A stretch of DNA of 56,942 nucleotides from Rhodococcoides corynebacterioides (lineage in GTDB: Bacteria > Actinomycetota > Actinomycetes > Mycobacteriales > Mycobacteriaceae), in contig NZ_JABUBU010000021.1 of the NCBI RefSeq assembly GCF_019834675.1, positions 1-56,942 of the forward strand. Direction: 5' to 3'. Shown here piece by piece: positions 36,168 through 43,507 of the stretch. The translations under genes and the position numbers were made by a program. The first letter of the stretch is position 1. Each line of letters opens with the position of its first letter. The notes below the pieces were generated by a model. The model did not search any database. It was given only the letters and a program-made list of their open reading frames with translations, and was not told the DNA's origin.

Positions 36168-37003
36168 AGGTACGACGTCAGCACCTCGGAGCACCCGGCG
36201 TGCACCGTGTCGTCGGCGAACTCGTCGCCCCGGGTGGTGCCGCGGTTGACGATGACGACGGGAATGTCGTGCTTGGCGGCGTGCCGGACGAAGCGCAGTC
36301 CCGACATCACCGTCAGGGACGAGCCGAGCACCACCAGCGCCGCCGCGTCGTCGACCATGTCGTAGGCCGCGCGGACGCGGGGCTTGGGCACGCTCTCTCC
36401 GAAGTAGACGATGTCCGGCTTGAGGATCCCGCCGCACCGGTCGCAGTCGACCATGCGGAAGTGTGCGGTGCTGGAGATCTCGGCATCGGCATCGGGCGCG
36501 ATCTCGACGCCGTCCGCACCGACGACCGACTCGACGAAGCCGGGATTGGCGGCCGTCAACCGCTCGTCGAGGGCGACGCGCGAGATCAGCGTCTCGCAGC
36601 TCAGACAGCGCACCCGGCCGTAGACGCCGTGGAGGTCGATGACGGTGCGGCTGCCGGCCTTGGTGTGGAGCATGTCGACGTTCTGGGTGATGACGCCGGA
36701 CACGACGCCGCGCCGTTCGAGTTCGGCCAGCGCGCGGTGTCCCGCGTTGGGCCGGGTGGCGTCCATGTGGCGCCATCCGACGTGGTTCCGGGCCCAGTAG
36801 TGCCGACGGAACTCGTCGTCGCCGATGAACTGCTGGAACGTCATGGGGTTGCGGGGCGGGGAATCGGGGCCGCGGTAGTCCGGGATTCCCGAGTCGGTCG
36901 ACATGCCGGCGCCGGTCAGCGCGACGACGCGTCCGCGCGCCATGACGTCGTCCAACGACACGAGACCGCGCTGCGCCGGCCGGAACGGGGAAACGGAGGT
37001 CAC
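36164..37003 (-). CDS. Sir2-family NAD-dependent protein deacetylase (sirtuin)
   Basis: A 279-residue sirtuin: NAD-binding LTGAGMSTDSGIPDYRGP, TQNVDMLH, catalytic His in DLHG, zinc ligands in CLSC and CDRC, PDIVYFGE, LGSSLTV and VNRG. It would remove acetyl (or other acyl) groups from lysines, for instance on acyl-CoA synthetases. The GTG at 37003 gives the expected short N-terminus. The ectC gene lies 56 bases upstream in the same direction, so transcription from the ectoine operon could continue into it. It is coupled to the downstream MFS gene. Confidence 0.92.
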   Translation of the reverse strand: MTSVSPFRPAQRGLVSLDDVMARGRVVALTGAGMSTDSGIPDYRGPDSPPRNPMTFQQFIGDDEFRRHYWARNHVGWRHMDATRPNAGHRALAELERRGVVSGVITQNVDMLHTKAGSRTVIDLHGVYGRVRCLSCETLISRVALDERLTAANPGFVESVVGADGVEIAPDADAEISSTAHFRMVDCDRCGGILKPDIVYFGESVPKPRVRAAYDMVDDAAALVVLGSSLTVMSGLRFVRHAAKHDIPVVIVNRGTTRGDEFADDTVHAGCSEVLTSYL

Positions 37004-37059
37004 CTCGTCCAGGATAGGTCGCACGCGCGGCCTCGTCGGATCGGTCGGACGGACCGACG

Positions 37060-37458
37060 TCAGGCGGGCACCTCGATCAGCGGGTACACGCCGTTCTCGT
37101 CGTGCCGCTCGTCGCCGACGACGGGCGGGTTGAACACGCAGAGCATGCGCATCCGGGTCGTCGTCTCGACGGTGTGGCGCTCGTGACCGTTCAGCAGGTA
37201 CATGCTGCCGGGCCCGAGCGGGTAGGTCTCGCCGGTCTCGCGGTCGGTGAGCGTGCCCTCGCCCTCGATCAGCCAGACGGCCTCGACGTGGTTGGCGTAG
37301 TGGAAGTTGTTCACCGTGTTCGGCTCGATGGTGGTCTCGTGGAACGAGAAGCCGACCCGGTCGCCGCCGAGGACGATGCGCTTGGACCGCCACTGGCCGT
37401 CCTCGCTCGCGATGTCCCGCTCGGTGCCGGTGATCTCGTCGGTGGTGCGCACGATCAT
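37060..37458 (-). CDS. ectC: L-ectoine synthase EctC
   Basis: A 132-residue cupin enzyme that cyclises N-gamma-acetyl-diaminobutyrate to the compatible solute ectoine. The start MIVRTTDEITGTERDI and the cupin segments NNFHYANHVEAVWLIEGEGTLTD, GSMYLLNGHERH and CVFNPPVVGDE are diagnostic. It follows ectB by 40 bases. No ectD hydroxylase lies downstream, so hydroxyectoine is not made from this locus. Confidence 0.97.
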   Translation of the reverse strand: MIVRTTDEITGTERDIASEDGQWRSKRIVLGGDRVGFSFHETTIEPNTVNNFHYANHVEAVWLIEGEGTLTDRETGETYPLGPGSMYLLNGHERHTVETTTRMRMLCVFNPPVVGDERHDENGVYPLIEVPA

Positions 37459-37498
37459 GTCGATGATCCTTTCGGTCGTGGTGGTCGGGAGCGGACGG

Positions 37499-38764
37499 TC
37501 AGGAGCAGACGGTCTCGGTGGCCTCGCGCAGGATCGACAGTCCGTGGTCGAGGTCGGCTTCCGAGATGGTCAGCGGCGGCAGCAGTTTGACCACCTCGTC
37601 CGACGGTCCGGACGTCTCCGCGAGCAGACCCTTGTCGTAGGCGAGGGAGGTCACCTTGCCCGCGAGGTCGCCGTCGGCGAAGACGAGTCCGTGCACCATG
37701 CCGCGGCCTCGGGTGCTGACGCCGTCGAAGCGGTCGGCCAGCTCGGTGAACGCGGTCCGGATGCGCTCGCCCTTCGCCAGGATCTCCTTCTCGAACGCGT
37801 CGTCGGACCAGTAGTGGTCGATCGCCGCGGCGCTGGTGACGAAGGCGGGGTTGTTGCCGCGGAAGGTGCCGTTGTGCTCACCGGGACCCCAGACGTCGAG
37901 GTCCGGACGAATCAGGGTGAGCGCCATCGGCATTCCGTAACCGCCGATCGACTTCGACAGCGTGACGATGTCCGGCACGATGCCGGCCTCCTCGAACGAG
38001 AAGAACTGGCCGGTGCGGCCGACGCCCATCTGCACGTCGTCGACGATGAGCAGGATGTCGCGGCGCTTCAGCAGTTCGGCGAGAGCCTGCAGCCACTCGG
38101 CGCGCGCGACGTTGACGCCGCCCTCGCCCTGGATCGTCTCGACGATGACCGCGGCGGGCCGGTTGATGCCGCTGCCGGAATCGTCGAGCACGCGCTCCAT
38201 CCACTGGAAGTCGTCCGTGGCGCCGCCGAAGTAGTTGTCGAAGGGCATCGGCGTCGCGTGCACCAGCGGGATGCCGGCGCCGGCCCGCTTCATGGAGTTG
38301 CCGGTCACCGACAGCGCGCCGAGCGTCATGCCGTGGAACGCGTTGGTGAAGTTGATGACCGACGACCGGCCGGTGACCTTGCGGGCGAGCTTGAGGGCCG
38401 CCTCGACGGTGTTGGTCCCCGTCGGGCCGGGGAACTGCACCTTGTAGTCCAGGCCGCGCGGCTCCAGGATCTTCTCGGTGAAGGTGGTGAGGAAGTCACG
38501 CTTCGCCACGGTGGACATGTCCAGGCCGTGGGTGATGCCGTCGCGCAGGATGTAGTCCACCAGTGCCTGCTTCAGCACCGGATTGTTGTGGCCGTAGTTC
38601 AACGCGCCGGCGCCGGCGAAGAAGTCGAGGTAGCGCTTGCCGTCCTCGTCGGTGATCCAGGAGCCCTGCGCGGTGTCGAACACGGCGGGCCACTGACGGC
38701 TGTAGCTGCGCACCTGCGACTCGTGGGTCTCGAACACGTCGGGGGTGGGGGTGGTCTGGTTCAC
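37499..38764 (-). CDS. ectB: Diaminobutyrate-2-oxoglutarate transaminase EctB
   Basis: Class III PLP aminotransferase of 421 residues making 2,4-diaminobutyrate from aspartate semialdehyde. The PLP lysine is in TLSKSIGG; FAGAGALNYGHNNP, GPTGTNTVEAALKLAR, NAFHGMTLGAL and IVDDVQMGVGRTG are typical. GTG start overlaps the ectA stop (GTGA). Middle gene of ectABC. Confidence 0.96.
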   Translation of the reverse strand: MNQTTPTPDVFETHESQVRSYSRQWPAVFDTAQGSWITDEDGKRYLDFFAGAGALNYGHNNPVLKQALVDYILRDGITHGLDMSTVAKRDFLTTFTEKILEPRGLDYKVQFPGPTGTNTVEAALKLARKVTGRSSVINFTNAFHGMTLGALSVTGNSMKRAGAGIPLVHATPMPFDNYFGGATDDFQWMERVLDDSGSGINRPAAVIVETIQGEGGVNVARAEWLQALAELLKRRDILLIVDDVQMGVGRTGQFFSFEEAGIVPDIVTLSKSIGGYGMPMALTLIRPDLDVWGPGEHNGTFRGNNPAFVTSAAAIDHYWSDDAFEKEILAKGERIRTAFTELADRFDGVSTRGRGMVHGLVFADGDLAGKVTSLAYDKGLLAETSGPSDEVVKLLPPLTISEADLDHGLSILREATETVCS

Positions 38765-39324
38765 GGGGTCTCCTGAGAATCGAGGGTGGTCGGCGCGACG
38801 GGGCCGACGGTGTACAGGTGCTCCGGCTGATGCGCGTCGGGGAACTGCCCCGCGGCGAACAGGTCGGACCTGACGATGTCGGTGCCGCGGCGTCGCGCCA
38901 GGGCGGTGAAGGTGGCGATGGACGCCGGATTGTCGGGACTGACCGTGGTCTCGAGCGTCGTGACTCCGGCTTCCCGGACGACGCGGTCGAGAAGCGCGTC
39001 GAGCATGCCGCCGGCCAGTCCTCGGCCGCGGTACGCCGCGTCGACGGCGACCTGCCACACGAAGACGGTGGTGGGGGCGTCGGGCCGGAGGTACCCCGTC
39101 ACGAAGCCGACGGGCCGATCACGACGGTCCACGGCGACGACGGACGTGGCCGCGAAGTCACGACACCAGAGGAGGTACGAGTAGCTCGAATTGACGTCGA
39201 GAACGCCGGAATCGCGCGCCACTTCCCACAGCCGGACGCCGTCGTTGACGTCGGGGGGCCGGAATGCGTGTTCGGAGTGGAGATCGGACGGGGTCGAGGT
39301 CGCACTGGGTAACACGGGCGTCAT
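38761..39324 (-). CDS. ectA: L-2,4-diaminobutyrate acetyltransferase EctA
   Basis: A 187-residue GNAT acetyltransferase that acetylates diaminobutyrate, the step before ectoine ring closure. The acetyl-CoA loop is AYRGRGLAGGML; the family-specific LDVNSSYSYLLWCRDFAATSVVA and VSPDNPASIATFTALAR are present. First gene of the operon. The ATG at 39324 lies ten bases after a -10 hexamer, so the mRNA leader is only about three bases. Confidence 0.95.
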   Translation of the reverse strand: MTPVLPSATSTPSDLHSEHAFRPPDVNDGVRLWEVARDSGVLDVNSSYSYLLWCRDFAATSVVAVDRRDRPVGFVTGYLRPDAPTTVFVWQVAVDAAYRGRGLAGGMLDALLDRVVREAGVTTLETTVSPDNPASIATFTALARRRGTDIVRSDLFAAGQFPDAHQPEHLYTVGPVAPTTLDSQETP

Positions 39325-39334
39325 ATGGCAATCG

Positions 39335-39363
39335 AACGTAACAAGGTCGCTCCGGTAAGTCAG
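39335..39363 (-). promoter_or_regulatory. ectABC promoter
   Basis: On the minus strand, CTGACT (39358-39363) and TACGTT (39335-39340) are separated by 17 bases. The start would be about three bases before the ectA ATG. No obvious osmotic-control operator is seen. Confidence 0.5.
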
Positions 39364-39512
39364 GTGCGTCCGGTCGATCCGACCGCGAGACCCCCGTCAA
39401 TCCCCTGTACGCGGTCGGTGTGTGAAGGTGCTCACAGCCGCCCGTCGACGGCGCGCGGGAATCGCCGGCCCTCGGACCGGCATGGCACCCACCGTTTCCT
39501 GCCATTTCTCGT

Positions 39513-39518
39513 TATCGT
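39513..39518 (+). promoter_or_regulatory. -10 hexamer of a leaderless transcript for the YhgE/Pip-like gene
   Basis: TATCGT is followed by six bases and the ATG at 39525. The 200 bases between this gene and ectA therefore hold two divergent promoters. Confidence 0.4.
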
Positions 39519-39524
39519 CCGGCC

Positions 39525-41045
39525 ATGATGCGCGTGCCGTCGTCGCTGTCCCGCCTGGTTCCGGCGCGGTCGGGCCGCCCTCGTCGGGCCGCGGCCGGAC
39601 TGCTGCTGGCGCTGCTGGTGCCCACCCTCGCCGCGGGGGTCGTCGCGGCGACCACGTCCGACGACGCGGCCACCACCGGACCGACCCGAGTGGCGACGGC
39701 GTCGCAGTCCACCGACCCCCTCGCCGCGACCCGCGGGGCGCTCGGCAACACCGCGCTCCCGCTGCAGATCCTCACCGGCGGCATGACGGAACTGACCGAC
39801 GGCAGCGTCGAGCTCGACGACGGGGCGCACCGGCTGGCCGACGGGTTGGGGCAGGCCCGCGACGGTGGCGAACAACTGGCCGACGGGATGACCCAGCTGC
39901 GGCAGGGGCTGTGGCAACTCGGGGACGGCTCGACGCAGGTGAGCGGCGGCGTCGATCGCGTCGTCGGCGCGCTGACCGGAGTGGGCGCGGCCCAGGGGCA
40001 GATCGAGGTCATCGTCCAGCAGACGCTCGACTCGCTCGCCACCTCCACCGATCCGGCGGCGGCGGCCACGGCCGATCAGCTGCGAACGGTGCTCGATCTG
40101 CTGCGCACCCAGGGACTGAACGGTGGGGTGCTCACCGATCTCGAGCGCCTGCGAGACGGGGCGCGCCAGGTGTCGTACCAGCTGTCGGACCCGTCGTCGC
40201 CGTTCGTGGACGGCATCGTCCGAGCCACCGACGGTTCGGCACAGCTGCGCGACGGTCTGGTGCAACTCGACGACGGCGGCGTCCTGCTCGTCGACGGCAC
40301 CACGCGACTGCGCGAGGGTGTCGGCCCGATGCAGGGCATGTTCACCACCCTGCGCTCCAACGTCGACAAGGCGTCCTCGTCGTTGCCCGCCGCGGCGTCG
40401 ACGGAGGTGGACCCGGCCGGCTCGTCCTTCGTGGTGCGGCCCGCCGTCCCGAGCTGGCCCTACCTGACCGCGGTGTTCGCCGTGGTCGCGGCCGCGTTGG
40501 TCGGATTCCTGGTCCCGCGGGCGCGCGCGGCCGTGGTCGGCGCCGTCGGTGCGGCCGCCACCATGGTGCTCGCCCTGACCTTCGTCGACACCGGCGCATC
40601 GCTGGCCGGATCGACCGTCGCCACGGTGACGGTCGGACTGTGGGTCGCCGCCGTGGTCGCGGCCTGCCGCGCCGTGCGGTTCGCCCTCGGCGCCGTGGCC
40701 GGGGCCGCGGCGCTCGCGGTGCTCGGCCTGGTCCAGGTGATCCTCGGCGGCGCTGCGCTGCGCGGCACCGACGGTGTGCTCACCCGGATCGCCGACTTCA
40801 CCCCCGTCGGTCAGATCGTGCGTGCCCTCACCGACGCCGTCGCGGGTCCCGGCCTGCCGACGCTCGTGTCCCTCCTCGCCGCCGCGGTGACGCTGGCCGT
40901 CGCCACCGCCCTCGGTCGTCGGAACGGCGAGCGGACGGTCGACGGGGCCGGGGACGAGGACGCCGCTGATGCGCGGGAATCGCGGGACCAGCGGGGCGAC
41001 GCTGCCGAAAGCGCTGACGACGAGGACGTCGTCTCAGTACCGTAG
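39525..41045 (+). CDS. YhgE/Pip-like membrane protein
   Basis: A 506-residue protein. A single N-terminal helix (AAAGLLLALLVPTLAAGVV) leads to an external region of about 270 residues carrying repeated L-x-x-G-x-x-x-L motifs (ELTDGSVELDDGAHRLADGLGQARDGGEQLADG), then five or six C-terminal helices and an acidic cytoplasmic tail. This layout is that of the YhgE/Pip family, whose members include phage receptors and type VII secretion components (EsaA-like). No biochemical activity can be assigned. A second protein of related layout lies at 46468-47787. Confidence 0.7.
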   Translation: MMRVPSSLSRLVPARSGRPRRAAAGLLLALLVPTLAAGVVAATTSDDAATTGPTRVATASQSTDPLAATRGALGNTALPLQILTGGMTELTDGSVELDDGAHRLADGLGQARDGGEQLADGMTQLRQGLWQLGDGSTQVSGGVDRVVGALTGVGAAQGQIEVIVQQTLDSLATSTDPAAAATADQLRTVLDLLRTQGLNGGVLTDLERLRDGARQVSYQLSDPSSPFVDGIVRATDGSAQLRDGLVQLDDGGVLLVDGTTRLREGVGPMQGMFTTLRSNVDKASSSLPAAASTEVDPAGSSFVVRPAVPSWPYLTAVFAVVAAALVGFLVPRARAAVVGAVGAAATMVLALTFVDTGASLAGSTVATVTVGLWVAAVVAACRAVRFALGAVAGAAALAVLGLVQVILGGAALRGTDGVLTRIADFTPVGQIVRALTDAVAGPGLPTLVSLLAAAVTLAVATALGRRNGERTVDGAGDEDAADARESRDQRGDAAESADDEDVVSVP

Positions 41046-41119
41046 GACCACCGCACCGGAGGACCACCGCACGCGTGGTCGTGACACCTGCGGATCCACC
41101 ACCGGGACGAGGAGGCGAC

Positions 41120-41758
41120 GTGCTGCTGTCCGGCGCCAACGCGGTGGTCTACGGGGCGGGCGGGGTCGTCGGCAGTGCCGTGGCCCTGGCGCTCGCCCGC
41201 GGCGGCGCGCGGGTCCACCTCGCGGGCCGCTCCCGGAGCCGCCTCGACACCGTCGTCCGACGCATCACCGATCTCGGCGGTCACGCGGAGGCCCAGGTGA
41301 TCGACGTCCTCGACGAGGTCGACGTCGACGAGTACGTCGACGTCGTGGCGGCGTGTTCGGGCAGCATCGACATCTCGGTGGACCTGGTGGGTCCCACCCC
41401 GTTCGGGGAGCACCACGACCGGGTCGACCACACCGAACTCGCCGAGCTCGAGGGGCCCGTCCTCGGCGCGCTGCGCTCGCACTTCATCACCGCCCGCGCC
41501 GCCGCCCGGCACATGGTGTGCCAGCACTCCGGCGTCATCCTGGTGCCGCACCGTGCGGCCGTCACCGCGGGTCTCGACGGCGCGTCCCTCGCGGCGGCGC
41601 TGCTCGATCGACTCGCGGAGCAACTGGCCGGGCAGTTGGCGTCGTCGGGGGTGATCGTGCGGCCGGTCGATCTGGACCCGTCCGAGAGCGGCGAGGACAT
41701 CGGGCGTCGAGTGGTCGCCGCCGTCACGGGCGGGGATTCGGCCCTCGCGGCCGTCTGA
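41120..41758 (+). CDS. SDR-fold protein lacking the catalytic Tyr/Lys
   Basis: A 212-residue Rossmann-fold protein with the N-terminal nucleotide motif VVYGAGGVVGSAVALALARGG and the adenine-binding GRSRSRLD. Where classical short-chain dehydrogenases have S, YxxxK, this one reads GVILVPHRAAVTAGLDGASLAAALL, without the Tyr and Lys. It is also short at the C-terminus. It may bind NAD(P) without oxidoreductase activity. GTG at 41120 is chosen for the GAGGAGG five bases upstream; an in-frame GTG at 41075 is the alternative. The two genes either side are membrane proteins. Confidence 0.72.
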   Translation: MLLSGANAVVYGAGGVVGSAVALALARGGARVHLAGRSRSRLDTVVRRITDLGGHAEAQVIDVLDEVDVDEYVDVVAACSGSIDISVDLVGPTPFGEHHDRVDHTELAELEGPVLGALRSHFITARAAARHMVCQHSGVILVPHRAAVTAGLDGASLAAALLDRLAEQLAGQLASSGVIVRPVDLDPSESGEDIGRRVVAAVTGGDSALAAV

Positions 41759-41761
41759 GCC

Positions 41762-43507
41762 CTACGTCGCGATTCGCAGCGCCTCCACGAGGTCGCGGTA
41801 CAGCGTGTCGCCGGCCAGCAACGCCGGGTGCGTTCCCTGCGCGCGGACGCGCCCGCGCTCGAGCACGACGATGGTGTCGGCGTCGATGACCGTCGAGAGG
41901 CGGTGCGCGATGGTGACCACCGCGCCGCGAGCCGACAGATCGCGGATGACCTCGTGGATGGCGGCCTCGGTGATGCCGTCGACCTGGGCCGTGGCCTCGT
42001 CGAGCAACAGGATGTCGGGTGGACGCACGATCGCGCGGGCGAGGGCGATGCGCTGCCGTTCCCCACCCGACACGGCGGTGTCACGGAGTTCGGTGTCGAG
42101 CCCGTCGGGGAGCGACGCCATCTTCTCGGCCAGCCGCACCCGCCGCAGCGCGGCCCACAGTTCGTCGTCGGAGGCGTCGGGGTGGGTGAGGCGGAGATTC
42201 TGCGCGATGGTGCCCGGCAGGGTGGGAGTGGCCTGCTCGACGTAGCCGACGCGTTCCCGGATCTGCCGGTGGGACAGCGTCGGGTAGGGAACTCCGCCGA
42301 GGCGCAGCTCGCCGTCTCGGGGTTCGAGGAACCGCAGGATCAGCGAGAACAGGGTGGTCTTGCCGGCGCCGGACGGTCCGACCAGCGCGGTGTGTCCGCG
42401 GGCGGCGACGGTGAGGTCGACTCCGTGCACGGCCGACCGGTCGTCCCCGTATCCGGCGGTCACCGCCCGCAGATCCAGAGCGGACGGCGCGTGCTCGATA
42501 CGAGCCGGCAGGGCGGCGACGATCGCGGGCGCGGCGGCCTCGGGCTCCATCACCTGGATCTCACGGATGCGGGTCGCGGCCGCGACGCCGCGTTGCAGTT
42601 GCGCGACGTACAGCGTCAGCTGGGCGACGGGACCGACCAGCTGGAACGCGTAGAGGAGAAACGCGACCAAGGACGACACCGCGAGCGCGCCGGACGACAC
42701 CCGGTACGCACCGACGCCCAGCACGGCGATGATCGTCAGCTGGATGCCGCTGCCGGTGATGGTCCACGCCCACGCCTCGAGCCGGACGGACCGGATGCCG
42801 AACGACGCCGACACCCGTGCCTCGTCGACGATGCGCTCACCCTCGCGGTCCTCCGCTCGGCTGGCCTTGACGGTGCGGACCGCGCGCAGCGCGCCCTCGA
42901 GCATGCCGCCCAGGCGTCCCATCGCCGCCTGCGCGTCGCGTTGCGCCGCTGCCACTTTCGGCATCAGCAGGCCGGCTGCGACGCCGATTCCGGCGATGCC
43001 GAGCAGTGCGGTGCCGAGCAGAGGGAGATCCAGTGTGGCCATGAGGATCACGACACCGACGATCGCGATGGTGCCGTTGACGATCTCCACGAGCGCCCAC
43101 GACGACGCCTCGCGCAGCAGCACGGTGTCGGACGTGACGCGGGTGAGCATCTCGCCCGCCGGGCGCGCGGTGACGGCCGGCACGGTGGCGCCGAAGAATC
43201 GATGCACCATCGACGACCGGGCTTCCAGGACCACCCGCTCGGCCATGGTGCCGAGCAACAGGCGCTGGGCGAACCCGACGACGATGCCCACCAGGAGCAG
43301 GATCACCAGCACCGTCACCGCGGACGCGGTGGCGCCGGGCACCCCGAACGAGTCGAGCAGCCGCTTGGTCACCAGGGGAGTCGCGAGGGACGAGCCGGTG
43401 GCCAGCAGCCCGAGGAGCAGTCCGCCGACGAACATGCGCCGATGCGGCCGGACGAACGTCCAGAGCAGGCGAAGGTTCGGCCACCGCAGCGGCGCGCGGT
43501 CCGTCAC
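41762..43507 (-). CDS. ABC exporter half-transporter (TMD-NBD fusion)
   Basis: A 581-residue type IV ABC exporter of the MsbA/LmrA kind: six N-terminal helices (LWTFVRPHRRMFVGGLLLGLLA onward) and an ATPase domain with Walker A GPSGAGKTTLF, signature VSGGERQRIALARA, Walker B ILLLDEAT and the switch His in IAHRLST. It should work as a homodimer; substrate unknown. GTG at 43507 overlaps the stop of the RecQ-like gene (GTGA), so it is the third gene of a coupled ribokinase-helicase-exporter unit. Its stop lies three bases from the convergent SDR gene. Confidence 0.9.
   Translation of the reverse strand: MTDRAPLRWPNLRLLWTFVRPHRRMFVGGLLLGLLATGSSLATPLVTKRLLDSFGVPGATASAVTVLVILLLVGIVVGFAQRLLLGTMAERVVLEARSSMVHRFFGATVPAVTARPAGEMLTRVTSDTVLLREASSWALVEIVNGTIAIVGVVILMATLDLPLLGTALLGIAGIGVAAGLLMPKVAAAQRDAQAAMGRLGGMLEGALRAVRTVKASRAEDREGERIVDEARVSASFGIRSVRLEAWAWTITGSGIQLTIIAVLGVGAYRVSSGALAVSSLVAFLLYAFQLVGPVAQLTLYVAQLQRGVAAATRIREIQVMEPEAAAPAIVAALPARIEHAPSALDLRAVTAGYGDDRSAVHGVDLTVAARGHTALVGPSGAGKTTLFSLILRFLEPRDGELRLGGVPYPTLSHRQIRERVGYVEQATPTLPGTIAQNLRLTHPDASDDELWAALRRVRLAEKMASLPDGLDTELRDTAVSGGERQRIALARAIVRPPDILLLDEATAQVDGITEAAIHEVIRDLSARGAVVTIAHRLSTVIDADTIVVLERGRVRAQGTHPALLAGDTLYRDLVEALRIAT

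Noticed and set aside
36168..36776. A longer start for the MFS transporter inside the sirtuin gene.
   Set aside because: The added residues are not hydrophobic or transporter-like; the GTGA overlap at 36164-36167 marks the real start.
37041..37057. A TCGGTC/GACCGA hairpin between ectC and the sirtuin gene as a terminator.
   Set aside because: The stem is only six bases, there is no T-run, and the genes are co-oriented; it may be chance in GC-rich DNA.
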